From: Pseudocalidococcus sp964653145
GTDB taxonomy: Bacteria; Cyanobacteriota; Cyanobacteriia; Thermosynechococcales; Thermosynechococcaceae
Assembly: GCA_964653145.1 (NCBI GenBank)
Contig: CAZZCG010000001.1
Location: 186,001 to 250,000, forward strand
Direction of reading: 5' to 3'
DNA length: 64,000 nt
Positions within the stretch are counted from its first letter, which is position 1, and each line of letters begins with the position of its first letter. Both the position numbers and the translations under genes were made by a program. A model generated the notes under the pieces. The model was not told where the DNA came from, searched no databases, and was given only the letters and a program-made list of their open reading frames with translations. Shown piece by piece: positions 26,711 through 36,513 of the stretch.

Positions 26711-27071
26711 TTGTTAAGAGTTGTGGCCTGGGATGGGATGGTGCAGTGATGTTGAACGGTTATGGGAGTTTAAAGGGAGGATCATTTGGGGGTATTTTTA
26801 GGGGTATCACAAATTCAGTGCAACTTACAGCCCCTGCCAGTCATGGGTTCCAGGGTCTAATTATATAGAGCTTAGCTCCATAGGTTGAGAAACCTAGACA
26901 CAGTAAGGCTTTTGGGGATTCAAGGGAGAACTTGAAGCCCATTTTTTAATGTCAATAAGCACAGCCTTTAGGGTTGAAATAGCTTGTTTAAGGTTTCGAA
27001 TTGTCCCGGATTACAGCCTCTTGCAGGGATAGAAGATACACTTAAAACGCCCTATTTTCTAGAGGTGACGG
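26711..27071. other. Gap around distal island boundary
   Basis: 361 bases without a gene. It holds the tRNA 3'-end repeat at 26870-26960 and, further on, presumed left-end DNA of the IS630 fossil. I see nothing else. Confidence 0.5.
26870..26960 (+). repeat. attR-like direct repeat of tRNA-Ala 3' end
   Basis: Second copy of the block at 21802-21891, beginning GCTTAGCTCCATAGG and including the terminator hairpin (AAACCT/AGGCTT). The 5' part of the tRNA is not present upstream. It marks the distal boundary of the island. Confidence 0.8.
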
Positions 27072-27885
27072 ATGGCTGCTTATTCATTGGATATGCATGA
27101 AAAGATTGTGGCAGCGTATCAGGGAGGTAACACCTCGGTTCGGAAAGTAGCAGCCCGATTTATGGTGAGTCCCGGTGTTGTGAACGTCTACTTAAACAAA
27201 ACCGAGAAACGGGTAATTTATCCTCTCGCCCCCCTGGTCCTGCGCCCGGTCAAGGCATATTAAACCCTCATACAGAAACCGTAGTCGGTCTCGTTGCATC
27301 TCACCCGGATTGGACTCTACCTGAATACTGTGAAGCCTTGTGGGATGACAACGGGATTGAGGTGAGTCCTGCGACGCTCTGTCGATTTTTGCAACGGCAT
27401 CGCCTCACCCTAAAAAAAAGACGTTCTGCCATGTCAAACGGGAAACGCTAGAGGTTCAACAGCAACGGATCAACTTTTGGCAAACCGTGACTTCATTTCC
27501 GAGTGAGTGTTTGATTTTTATTGATGACATGGGAGTCCATACGGGAATGCAACGAACTCAGGCTCGGAGTCGATGGGGTGAACGGGCTTATTCTCCCCAA
27601 TGGGTTTATCGAGGGCAAAAAACAACGGTCATTGGGGCGATGAATCAATCCCAATGGTTAGCAAAACGAACTTTGACAGGCTCGATGAAGACCGATGACT
27701 TTTTCACCTTCATTCAGGATGATTTAATCCAATTGAGATGCTTTGGTCTAAGGTCAAATCCTTTCTCCGATTCTTTAGTCCACGGTCTTCTCGCGAGATT
27801 TCAACCCTATTGGATGTGATTAACGCTCTCATCCCCTCTTCATTTTTCAACAATTGGCTTACCAAGTGTTGTTACTGTAGCTCTT
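27072..27885 (+). pseudogene. IS630-family transposase, decayed
   Basis: Pieces of one transposase in three frames. 27072 onward: MAAYSLDMHEKIVAAYQGGN with HTH. The frame shifts near 27200, then NLSSRPPGPAPGQG and WTLPEYCEALWDDNGIEVSP. A second shift falls in the A8 run at 27412-27419, then LIFIDDMGVHTGMQRT (first DDE Asp) to DDLIQ at about 27740. The frame then jumps to IEMLWSKVKSFL, normally found after NP near the C-terminus, so the segment carrying the second Asp is deleted. Two frameshifts and an internal deletion make it inactive. Confidence 0.85.
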
Positions 27886-27906
27886 AACCCTGAAATAGGC
27901 TGTATC

Positions 27907-27938
27907 AAAAAAAGAGTAGTAGAAATCTACCACTCTTT
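27907..27938 (-). terminator. Rho-independent terminator of the metallophosphatase gene
   Basis: On the minus strand a stem AGAGTGGTAGA/TCTACTACTCT (one G-U) with a 2-base TT loop runs into a T7 tract. It begins about 27 bases after the stop of the large minus-strand gene. Confidence 0.85.
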
Positions 27939-27964
27939 TCATTATTCACTAAGGTAAAAACTTT

Positions 27965-30900
27965 CTAGACATTAACTGTAACCGCTGTGATTTGAGCAAT
28001 GATGTCATCAAAGTCTTGATCACCTCCGCCAGGTAAATCCTCAAAGCCAAACACACCACTCCCTAACAGACGAATGTGATCAGCTCCATCCTCATTAAGA
28101 CTTAGGAAGGGGAAGAACATATTACTGTAATCACTGTTCGGTGTTGCGCTATTAGAAATTATGAAAGGCATAATTAGGTTGCCAAAAGCGAGATTTTGAA
28201 GGGTAATGTCCAAGGTGCTCTGGTTAACTGGTGCATTGAATGTGGCAACGGCATTATCGAAAGCAGCTTTAGCATAAGCCATACGGTCACCTGTGGGCAG
28301 AATACCATTAACCGCACCCGTAAGAGGGTCAGCAACATAAAAGCCAATCAGGTTATCGTAAGCAGCTTCTCGATAAAGCGTAAACTCAACATTAGCAGTT
28401 TGACCAGTCAGGTTATCTACCACCCCATCTCCATTGATGTCGAAGTTCAGGTTCGCTAGGTCGATCCCCTCAATGGTTGCCCCGTTGATCACCACGTTAC
28501 GACCCAAGCGATCCGCTTCATTGGTCAAGTTAATCGTGTCATCAAAGTTGGAAGTGCTGACGTTAAAGATCAATTGATTAACCTTAGTACCAACTTCTCC
28601 AAACTCAAGGGAGAATCTGTTATTAGTTAAATCACCTAGCTGTGCCTGTCCTTGGGTAGAAAGGAGGACATCCCGATTTTTGCCTGCCTTCAGATCATCC
28701 AAGGTGCCATCGACCACTAGCATAAAACCGAGTTGAGCCGATGAATCTAACAAGAGTTCACTGCTCAAACCATCCAGATTCCCAAGTGCCTTGAGGAAGT
28801 CAGTGGGCAAATCATCTGAACTGTCTAAGGATGAAAGTACAACCTTAGTAGTGTTGGCATTGATAATAGCTTCCAAATAATTTGCATTATCATCAGGGGC
28901 AATCGTACCGCCATCACCATCAGAAACTTGACCTTCACTGCCTTCAACCTGAAAGACCACCAGTTCATTCACCGACGACGTGCTGGAAGTAGAAGCTTGG
29001 AAGCCTAAGAATAAAGAACTGGTGAGGGCAATGACTCCTTTCTCCTCATTACTAGCTTCCAAATCAATTTCTGCAATTCCCTCGAATATCGTATCTTCCC
29101 GGAAGTCGGTGTTTTGAATCCGATTGTCCAACTCAGGGCCAACATCTGCTTGATCGAAGGCAGTCTCACCCGTGGCAAAGTTGTCCAGCAGGTACTCCGC
29201 CAGAGCATCTTGCTCTGTCCCATCGTTCGCAAAGGTAGCATTACCCGTCCTGGTTCCAGCGGCATCCAAATCCACCAAGTTAGCCCGTGCAATCACCGCA
29301 GGATCGCCTACAGCACCCTTGCTCGGATCAGTATTTAAGTTCGGGAAGGGATAACCATCGCCACCACCAATAAAATTACCATCGCTGTCAAAGTTGGAAG
29401 CAGCTAGGAAGCCTAAGGTAACGATGCGAAAGGTTTTCTCTGGATCACCGACTATCAACCCATCTCTCACAAGTTCAGCCACCAGATGATCTTCTGCATC
29501 AAAAATACCTGCATTCTGAATCCGGCTTCCTGACTCTTGATCAGAGTCGAAGGAGAACTTCACACCGGCGATTTGGGGGAAGCGGCCGTTTGCATTGGGC
29601 AGATCAGCGACACCATGCTCAAGTAGTCCCACTAATTCTGTTTTGGTCAGCGTCAGCAGCACTAAGTCATTATTGAAGGCTAGGGCCGATTGCACATCGG
29701 TTTGGCTGATACCGCCCTTGGGTTTGATGACATTGCCTTGACTATCCTCTAGTTCTGTATTGGGCACACGCACGGCGGCAGTCCCACCAGGAGGAACAAT
29801 CGTCTCGCCAATTGAATCGCGAATCCCACCACCATTCTTGAGAGATACAACAACCGTAGGGTCAGTTTTTTGTGCTTCTGCCAAATTAGCATCGGCGGTC
29901 AAGTTCCCTAGATTAGTTTCTTGGGTGCGAACTCCATCGGGATCCGTACTAGTGCCAATGCCAGAGCGGTTACCGTTAAGGAATACATTCGCAATTCCCA
30001 GAATGTTAGATTCGGTTGTGATAATCTGGGCTTCAATCGCTTCTACAATCGCTTGAATTTCCGGGTCAACTAAGTCTTCAGCATTGAGAGCCGCAACCCC
30101 TTCCGCATCCGTAGCATAGGCACCAGAAACAGTTGGGTCATAGCTTTCAGGGATAATATTGCCCGTAGCATCAAATTCAATTACTAAACGACCCACATAC
30201 TTGTAGCTGCCATCGGTGTTTACTACAGCCGTTTGAGTGCCTCCAGCATTAGTGATGAAGCGGGGATAATCTCCTTGGTTGCTGTCACCAGGCCGGATAC
30301 GATCATTTTCATCAAACAAACGGGTATTAGATCCACCTGCCACGATGATGTCCACGTTCTCCAGCAGTTCAGCAAGACGATATTCAATGGCGATCTGCTG
30401 CATATGGGACAACAGCACAATTTTGTTCAGCTTTGGATTTGCTTCCAGCAGGGCATCCACTTCAAGTTGGATTTCTGCAGCCAGAGCTGCAATTTGTTGA
30501 TCCGTGGGTGTGGAGTTGAATGGGCTGGGTGAAATAGTGACACCACCTGGCGAGGAGATGCTAGCTAGGGTGGGGGTGGTGGCTCCGATGACCCCAATAT
30601 TTTCTCCGTTGACATCAACAATCACCGAGGAAGTGACTGTATTGGCCTGCGGAGCTTGCCCACCTGGCACAACCAAAGGCGCAAGATTAGGGTCAGTGGA
30701 AAAATCTAGGTTGGTGGAGAGGTAGGGAAAATTTGTTCCCAAGAAGTCAGACTCAAAAAGACTACCCGGTGCAGAACCATTGATCAGGCCAGCAATTGCT
30801 TCAGTCCCAAAGTCAAATTCGTGGTTGCCAAAGGCAATGGCTTGGAAACCCAGTTCATTCTGAATTTGAATATCTGCAATGCCACGGGAGCCAAACACTG

Positions 30901-32722
30901 GGCTAGAAGCATCATAGAAAAGTCCAGGAATAATGGCATCACCGGACGAGAGGCGCAGGGTATTGGTAAAGTCAGCCACACCATTGCCATCTGCATCTTG
31001 ATGTTCTAGGGCACTGAGGACTGCTGACACGTTGGTGATATTGGAGTTGGGGGTTGTGGCCTCTTGATCCGTAACATGAAGCAGCTGCAAAGTAAACGGA
31101 GACGGTGGAGGGTTGAATTCCATTACAGCCACCGTTTTGCTGACTTCATTGGTGACTACTAACAGGTTCTCACTATTGGGGCTGTCGGCAGCAGGAATGA
31201 ACAATAAGCCTTCTGGGCCAGAGTCTGTATCGTTGGTTTCAGGGTCTGCAGTAAAGTCTCGATCGTTGAGGTATTGGACAAATGTAGGGGCAGTAGGATC
31301 GGTTACGTCATAAACCATAACTCCACCAATGCGCTCCAGGCCAATGAAGGCATAGTTACGCCCACCGACCGCTCCGACCGTAACTCCTTCGGGTTCTGGC
31401 CCTTTGTTGTCACTTCGATTATCCAGGGTATTATTGCTATTGCTGGCGTTGAAGAAGTCTGGGAAAGCGGCAGCCGTAATTTGTTCAAAGTCATCACCAC
31501 TGTCAAACACCAAGTTGCCATTGCTGTCCCAGATGGAGAAGGAACGGGCACCGTAGGAATAGAGTTTGTCAAAATCTCCATCCCCATCGGTGTCACCTTG
31601 GGTGTTAGTGATGTTAATGCGGCCCAGGTTTATATTTTCCTGAAGAGTTTCGGCGTTAGGGAAGGCGGTAGGGTCAAGGGTAACATTATCAACTCCAGTT
31701 TCTTCGTTATAAATGTCCCCTTCTTCTAAGCCTAATAATTCTAGGGCTGCCTCATTATCCGTTGGGCGAATCCGGGCATCTCCTTCGTTGGCAGTGACGT
31801 AATAGGTTTGGTTACCGACAGTGTAGGAGGCGATTGCATCGGGTTGGTACATTCCCAAAAGGGGCCAATTTTGGATATTGATTTTTCCCCCTGCACCACT
31901 GCTACCATCCACATCCCGATCGCTGGCGTCAAGGCCGTTGCCCGGTAAGCTATGGTCTTTAAAACCTAGGGGAATGATCTCCTCTACAGTCGCCGTGGCA
32001 ATATCCACAACAGCAAAGGCGTTGTTTTCCTGCAAGGTCACCCAGGCCTTAGTACCATCTTTGTTGAAGGTGATGTATTCTGGCTCCACATCTTCTGCAA
32101 CAGTGGAATTACGTACTACTTCGCCTGCATCATTAAAAATCCGACCAAAAATCCGCACTCCAGCTGCTTCTAGACTGGCTTGTTGGGTATTAAATGTAGT
32201 GAAAGTTGCATTCTGGACTGTGGCGGTTTCGATGCCACTAGAAATGTCAATAATACTGATGGAACCTTCAGGATCGCTGGTGTAGGTTTCGTTGGGTTCT
32301 CCTTCATTGGCCGTCAACACCTTTGTGCCATCGGGCGTGAATGTGACCATATCAGGCAAAAAACCGACCGACTGCTTGCCCAAAAAGCTGCCGTCAGATG
32401 TTCGGAAAAATTGTACCTCTCCAAGCTGTTGATTATTCAGCGTATCCCTCACCGCCAAGGCAACTGCGACAATCCCTTCGCTGATAGTTCCTGCCTTACC
32501 GACTGCCACACTGTTGGGAATCAGATCAAATCCACTAGGTAAAGTACTAGTGTCGAAACTCAACTCAGACACTTTGCTCGGATTCGTGGGATTGGCGAGA
32601 TTAAGAATTTCGACTACATCACCAGCTACAAGAAAAAGACGGTTGCTACCCGGATCAAAGGCGGGAATTTCGGCTCCATTGCTGCTACCAAACCCGCCAA
32701 TTTTCACTAAAGCGTCTGTCAT
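27965..32722 (-). CDS. Large choice-of-anchor-I / metallophosphatase-5'-nucleotidase protein
   Basis: About 1585 residues from the ATG at 32722; the frame is open to 32842. Order: a beta-propeller-like choice-of-anchor-I region (about 1-520, with FTPDGTKVLTANEGEPNE and FNKDGTKAWVTLQENNA); a calcineurin-like phosphatase domain (about 540-900, with LSSGDAIIPG, FGNHEFDFG, LLSHM); a 5'-nucleotidase C-terminal domain (about 930-1240); and a C-terminal extension ending in a DUF4114-like FGFEDLPGGGDQDFDD. No Sec signal is seen. The acidic, Cys-poor sequence and C-terminal domain suggest type I secretion. The usual first D-x-H is DQE and the last GHxH is GGSNT. Low GGCCTGG density suggests acquisition. 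Confidence 0.88.
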   Translation of the reverse strand: MTDALVKIGGFGSSNGAEIPAFDPGSNRLFLVAGDVVEILNLANPTNPSKVSELSFDTSTLPSGFDLIPNSVAVGKAGTISEGIVAVALAVRDTLNNQQLGEVQFFRTSDGSFLGKQSVGFLPDMVTFTPDGTKVLTANEGEPNETYTSDPEGSISIIDISSGIETATVQNATFTTFNTQQASLEAAGVRIFGRIFNDAGEVVRNSTVAEDVEPEYITFNKDGTKAWVTLQENNAFAVVDIATATVEEIIPLGFKDHSLPGNGLDASDRDVDGSSGAGGKINIQNWPLLGMYQPDAIASYTVGNQTYYVTANEGDARIRPTDNEAALELLGLEEGDIYNEETGVDNVTLDPTAFPNAETLQENINLGRINITNTQGDTDGDGDFDKLYSYGARSFSIWDSNGNLVFDSGDDFEQITAAAFPDFFNASNSNNTLDNRSDNKGPEPEGVTVGAVGGRNYAFIGLERIGGVMVYDVTDPTAPTFVQYLNDRDFTADPETNDTDSGPEGLLFIPAADSPNSENLLVVTNEVSKTVAVMEFNPPPSPFTLQLLHVTDQEATTPNSNITNVSAVLSALEHQDADGNGVADFTNTLRLSSGDAIIPGLFYDASSPVFGSRGIADIQIQNELGFQAIAFGNHEFDFGTEAIAGLINGSAPGSLFESDFLGTNFPYLSTNLDFSTDPNLAPLVVPGGQAPQANTVTSSVIVDVNGENIGVIGATTPTLASISSPGGVTISPSPFNSTPTDQQIAALAAEIQLEVDALLEANPKLNKIVLLSHMQQIAIEYRLAELLENVDIIVAGGSNTRLFDENDRIRPGDSNQGDYPRFITNAGGTQTAVVNTDGSYKYVGRLVIEFDATGNIIPESYDPTVSGAYATDAEGVAALNAEDLVDPEIQAIVEAIEAQIITTESNILGIANVFLNGNRSGIGTSTDPDGVRTQETNLGNLTADANLAEAQKTDPTVVVSLKNGGGIRDSIGETIVPPGGTAAVRVPNTELEDSQGNVIKPKGGISQTDVQSALAFNNDLVLLTLTKTELVGLLEHGVADLPNANGRFPQIAGVKFSFDSDQESGSRIQNAGIFDAEDHLVAELVRDGLIVGDPEKTFRIVTLGFLAASNFDSDGNFIGGGDGYPFPNLNTDPSKGAVGDPAVIARANLVDLDAAGTRTGNATFANDGTEQDALAEYLLDNFATGETAFDQADVGPELDNRIQNTDFREDTIFEGIAEIDLEASNEEKGVIALTSSLFLGFQASTSSTSSVNELVVFQVEGSEGQVSDGDGGTIAPDDNANYLEAIINANTTKVVLSSLDSSDDLPTDFLKALGNLDGLSSELLLDSSAQLGFMLVVDGTLDDLKAGKNRDVLLSTQGQAQLGDLTNNRFSLEFGEVGTKVNQLIFNVSTSNFDDTINLTNEADRLGRNVVINGATIEGIDLANLNFDINGDGVVDNLTGQTANVEFTLYREAAYDNLIGFYVADPLTGAVNGILPTGDRMAYAKAAFDNAVATFNAPVNQSTLDITLQNLAFGNLIMPFIISNSATPNSDYSNMFFPFLSLNEDGADHIRLLGSGVFGFEDLPGGGDQDFDDIIAQITAVTVNV

Positions 32723-33212
32723 ATCCTGAATCATCTCCTCTAAGTATTCCAATACAAATCTGATGAAAGAGTTGAAAATATCTCGTAATCTAACGGCTAA
32801 CTCAAGGATTAGGTATTTAAAACAGCAAAGCTGTATATCCACGTCAGACAGAGTTTTTCACTATATTTCCTGGTTTACAACTCAATAGAACTCTAGATAT
32901 TAAGAGTTTGACCTTTCAAAACCCTATTTACGCAAGCTATCTATCGATGATTAGCAGGAATATAGACACCAGATGATAGTACAGGACTTTAACTAATAAT
33001 CAGTTCAAGATATGGTTAGGAATAGGTTAAGTCTTTCCAAGGGTTTTGTTTAATTTCACTCAAATCTTTTACTCTGCCTGATTGAAATTCTTGCTCCCTT
33101 GGGCATAACTTAAAAAAAGAGTGAGTGCATTCACAAGAGTCATAACGCTAATGTTTTGCTATATCACCTGGTTTTTTCGGCTGAATTTTGCCGAGTAGTA
33201 ATTGATGAGTGA
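32723..33212. other. Intergenic region upstream of the large phosphatase gene
   Basis: About 490 AT-rich bases with no supportable gene. Minus-strand GAGGAG lies 10-15 bases before the ATG at 32722 and is the reason that start was chosen. The promoter cannot be placed. Confidence 0.5.
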
Positions 33213-33510
33213 GTAGATGAAGTCCTGAAGGAGGTCTGTTTGGAGATAGAGAAACGCTATGAAATTAAATTTGTAGAGATTGGTGTGAATAAGGATCATA
33301 ATTCAATGTTTTGTGCACTCTGTTCCGACCTATAGTCTGACCAAGTTAGTAACTATACTAAAAAGCTTGACTGCACGCGAAATTTTTAAGCGATGTTCGG
33401 AAGTAAACCGTCAGTTATGGGGAGGAGAATTTTGGAGCGACGGCTATTTTACGAGTACGGTTGTAGAATATGGTGACGAGATAATAATTGCCAGTTGTGT
33501 GAAAACATAG
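33213..33510 (+). pseudogene. IS200/IS605 TnpA transposase remnant
   Basis: Two frames read as one TnpA. 33213-33304 gives VDEVLKEVCLEIEKRYEIKF and VEIGVNKDH. After a shift near 33305, 33313-33510 gives VPTYSLTKLVTILKSLTARE, then KRCSEVNRQLWGGEFWSDGY and FTSTV. This is the Y1 transposase fold, but the HUH metal motif region right after KDH is destroyed by the shift, and the N-terminus is missing. Inactive. Confidence 0.75.
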
Positions 33511-33533
33511 GGGAAAGAGCATCTATAAGCTAC

Positions 33534-33560
33534 ACTGAGATGAGAAACTCAGTATTTTTT
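33534..33560 (+). terminator. Hairpin with T run after TnpA remnant
   Basis: ACTGAG (33534-33539) and CTCAGT (33548-33553) pair around an 8-base loop and are followed by ATTTTTT. It could be a terminator or part of the hairpin end of the former IS200-type element. Confidence 0.5.
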
Positions 33561-33745
33561 CATACTCATACGTCGTCGGCTTGAGGTGGGGAGCGTTCAT
33601 TCAAGATTGACCGCCCTGGCTGGCTTCCCCGCTGTTTTAAATATCCTGCGCTAGTTTTGTTGAATCCTTTTAGAACCCCTAACTAGTTCCACACCCACCT
33701 TCATAAACCTGTGCTTAATTCCTCCCCCAGGCCCCCAAGTTTCAC

Positions 33746-36148
33746 TTAACTTAATTGGGCTAATTCATTGGGAGGATAGGCATACCAGCGCGCCAAACGG
33801 TTCAATTCTTGCTCCAGGCCCAGGGTTGTTCGATAGCCATCACATTCATAACCAAGTTCCCGTAAACCAGCCACAATCGTTGACGGTGAGACCCAGTGAG
33901 TTTGTCCCCAGGCCAAGAGATTAATGGTGTTACTGTCCCGTTGACTTAAGGCAATACTCAGTTTCATTTTCAGTTCCGTTGCCGTGGGAACCGTTGGGGC
34001 CTGGTTGCGAACATAGACCTGTTGCGGTTGCCCCTTAGCCAGAAGCCAGCGTAAATGGGTTAGAGAGGGCGGTAAGTTCCACAGCAAAAATGTGACACAG
34101 ACCTGGTTGGGACGGTCGTAATCAATCTTGGCAGCGGTGGCCTGGGTGGAAATATAGGGGCATTGATCACCGTAGAGTAATACCCGTCCATTTAAAGTCT
34201 TTACCAGGCCCAGTAAATCCTCCAAAGCTAACCAAGCCGCTGGTCGGGGATAGGTGGGAGGCTCTGGACATTGAACGATCAAGGTTTTGTCGGTGGTCGT
34301 CAGCGGTGGGGTAGTGGCTGACCGGGTTTTCGGGGTTGGCTTAGTTTTGGGAGACGTTGGGGTCAGAGGTTGGATGCCCAATAAATTCAGTTCAATTGTG
34401 GTGTTACCCTGCCAGGTGTTTTCCTCCAGTTTGTAGGCAACGTCGAGTTCTGTCGGGAGGGGAAAATAACTGCCCCAATTCCAGGCCTTGGCTTTCTGGT
34501 GGGATAGTTCACCGGTTTGGGGATCGGGTTGGGTCAGGGTCAGGATCAGGTGCTTCTGGCCGGGACCAAAGAGGCGCTGTTCTTGCACTTGAACCTTACG
34601 ACTGCAAAACACGGGATCAGGATTTCCCATGCCACAGGGGTGCAGGGCCTGGATGTCTTGAAACAGTTGGGCACCAATTGCACTCAGGGGAATTTCGGCA
34701 TCAATGGCAATTAGGGGTTTGAGATGTTCTGGGGCTAGGCATTGCTGGGCAAATTCCTCTAGGCGATTGCGCCAGGCCGGGAGACTCTCTGTGGTTAAGC
34801 TAAAGCCCCCCGCCGCCCGATGCCCACCAAATTTTTCGAGTAAATCCCCGGAATATTGCAAGGCTGCAAAAACATCAAACTCAGGAATTCCCCGGGCTGA
34901 GCCTCGTAGGTGGGTTGGGTCTTCTTCTGTAGCAATAAATACTGGCACCCCATAGCGTTCAACAAGGCGGGAGGCAACAATCCCAATCACCCCATGATGC
35001 CAACCCGCTTTCATCGGCACTAAGACCCGGCGTTTCCGTAAATCCAGTTGGGCGGCCTCAATTTGGGCGATAGCTTCCGTGGTGATGGTTTCCGTGAGTT
35101 CTTGGCGGCGGCGGTTGGTCTCTTCACAAATTTCGGCAAGGGCCTTGGCCTGGAGCGGATCATCGGTTGTTAGTAAGTCAATCACCACCTGGGGGTCCCC
35201 AATCCGACCAATGGCATTGATCCGCGGCCCTAAGCGAAAACCGACGGCATTGGGCTTAAGGCTGGCATTTTCCTCTGGGCGTGACTTTGACACCGTTAAC
35301 AGTGCTTGAACCCCCACCAGGCCGGATTCCGGAATCGTCATTAAGCCCCTTTGCACCCAGCGGCGATTCACCCCCATTAAGTTTGCTAGGTCGGCAATCG
35401 TTCCTAAGGTACAGAGTTCCAACAGGGGACGGACTAAATCCTTCATCTGGCCAAAGGCCTGGGCAACACTAATTCCCAAAACATAGGCCACACCCACACC
35501 AGCCAGAACAGCATAGGGAGATTCGGGGGGGAGAAGTTTGGGGTTAAGGATGGCCTGGGCTGGGGGCAATTCCGGGGGCAAGTCGTGGTGATCCGTCACA
35601 ATCACAATCAACCCCAACTGCCGGGCTAAGGTGATCGGGATTGGGGCTGCAATGCCGTTATCCACCGTGAGAATTAACTTCACCCCCCGCTGGTGGCAGT
35701 CCTCGACAATCCGGTTGTTGATCCCATAGCCCTCCTGCATCCGACTGGGAATTTCATAGTCAACATCGGCGCCAACAGCCCGCAAGGCCCGTAACAATAA
35801 GGCCGTACTCGTCATCCCATCGGCGTCATAATCCCCACAAATGGCAATCTTTTCCCCCTGAGTAATCACCTGGCGCAGGAGTTCAACGGCAATATCCAAA
35901 TCCTCAAAGGCCGTATTGGGTGGGGGTAGCGTTACGGATTGGGGATTAAGAAAGGCTTGAATGTCTTCCTGGATCACCAGGCCCCGATTGATCAGGAGTT
36001 GCGCCAGAATTGGGTTGAGATTATAGGCTTGGGCTATGTCGGTAGCTTGCGGGGCCTGGGGGTGAATTTGCCAACGCTGTTCCGGAAAAGTGGGCATGGG
36101 CTTGGGGGCGCACGAACATAACTCTGTAGTATCCAGTATTAAAGACAA
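33746..36148 (-). CDS. recJ: Single-strand DNA exonuclease RecJ
   Basis: 5'-3' ssDNA exonuclease of recombination and mismatch repair. 800 residues: DHH domain with ICGDYDADGMTSTALLL, VDNGI and VIVTDHHDLP; DHHA1 domain with GWHHGVIGIVASRL, GSARGI and KFGGHRAAGGFSL; an OB-like domain. A Pro/Thr-rich linker at about 600-627 then leads to about 165 further residues (LLYGDQCPYIST, WGQTHWVSPSTIV) not found in E. coli RecJ, which is 577 residues. The start may be the internal Met 17 residues later (36097). Catalytic motifs are all intact. Confidence 0.95.
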   Translation of the reverse strand: MSLILDTTELCSCAPKPMPTFPEQRWQIHPQAPQATDIAQAYNLNPILAQLLINRGLVIQEDIQAFLNPQSVTLPPPNTAFEDLDIAVELLRQVITQGEKIAICGDYDADGMTSTALLLRALRAVGADVDYEIPSRMQEGYGINNRIVEDCHQRGVKLILTVDNGIAAPIPITLARQLGLIVIVTDHHDLPPELPPAQAILNPKLLPPESPYAVLAGVGVAYVLGISVAQAFGQMKDLVRPLLELCTLGTIADLANLMGVNRRWVQRGLMTIPESGLVGVQALLTVSKSRPEENASLKPNAVGFRLGPRINAIGRIGDPQVVIDLLTTDDPLQAKALAEICEETNRRRQELTETITTEAIAQIEAAQLDLRKRRVLVPMKAGWHHGVIGIVASRLVERYGVPVFIATEEDPTHLRGSARGIPEFDVFAALQYSGDLLEKFGGHRAAGGFSLTTESLPAWRNRLEEFAQQCLAPEHLKPLIAIDAEIPLSAIGAQLFQDIQALHPCGMGNPDPVFCSRKVQVQEQRLFGPGQKHLILTLTQPDPQTGELSHQKAKAWNWGSYFPLPTELDVAYKLEENTWQGNTTIELNLLGIQPLTPTSPKTKPTPKTRSATTPPLTTTDKTLIVQCPEPPTYPRPAAWLALEDLLGLVKTLNGRVLLYGDQCPYISTQATAAKIDYDRPNQVCVTFLLWNLPPSLTHLRWLLAKGQPQQVYVRNQAPTVPTATELKMKLSIALSQRDSNTINLLAWGQTHWVSPSTIVAGLRELGYECDGYRTTLGLEQELNRLARWYAYPPNELAQLS

Positions 36149-36513
36149 TCGCTAAAACGACCGTAGTCCCGATTACGCTGCTGGAGATGCCGTAAGACGT
36201 TCTCTACCGGTGTTTCCATTCTTCATGAATTAGTGTGAAGTTTCGTTTGCCTAGTTGTTTTACTCATCTTAGGAAAAGAGCATTTAGCAGTTTATCCGCA
36301 GAGCAAACCAAGCACCATTGATGAAGATTAAGGTTAAAAGAACAGAACGGCCCGCAGATAAAAAACGATTATATCGGAGCCTTTAATGTATTGCGAATTA
36401 TAAATAGATTTCTTTTCTCTGTAATGGCAGTCTTAAGCAACTAACGAAAAACAAATAAACAAGATAAACTCATAGGCATTCTAAACCTATTCTTGGGGCA
36501 ATCTGGGGGAACT
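36149..36513. other. Intergenic region recJ-hydrolase
   Basis: 365 bases between divergent genes, AT-rich from 36380. It presumably holds both promoters. No gene, repeat or RNA is recognised. Confidence 0.5.

Larger units (their letters stand above)
21802..26960. mobile_element. Genomic island integrated at tRNA-Ala(GGC), degenerate
   Basis: About 5.1 kb bounded by direct repeats of the tRNA-Ala 3' end. In order it holds a 27-codon remnant of a tyrosine integrase immediately inside the tRNA side, an IS5-family insertion, a DUF2442 gene and a type I restriction R subunit with an early stop. The position of the integrase next to the tRNA is the usual arrangement. With its integrase destroyed the island should be immobile. 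No hsdM or hsdS is inside, so cargo has probably been lost. Confidence 0.75.
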
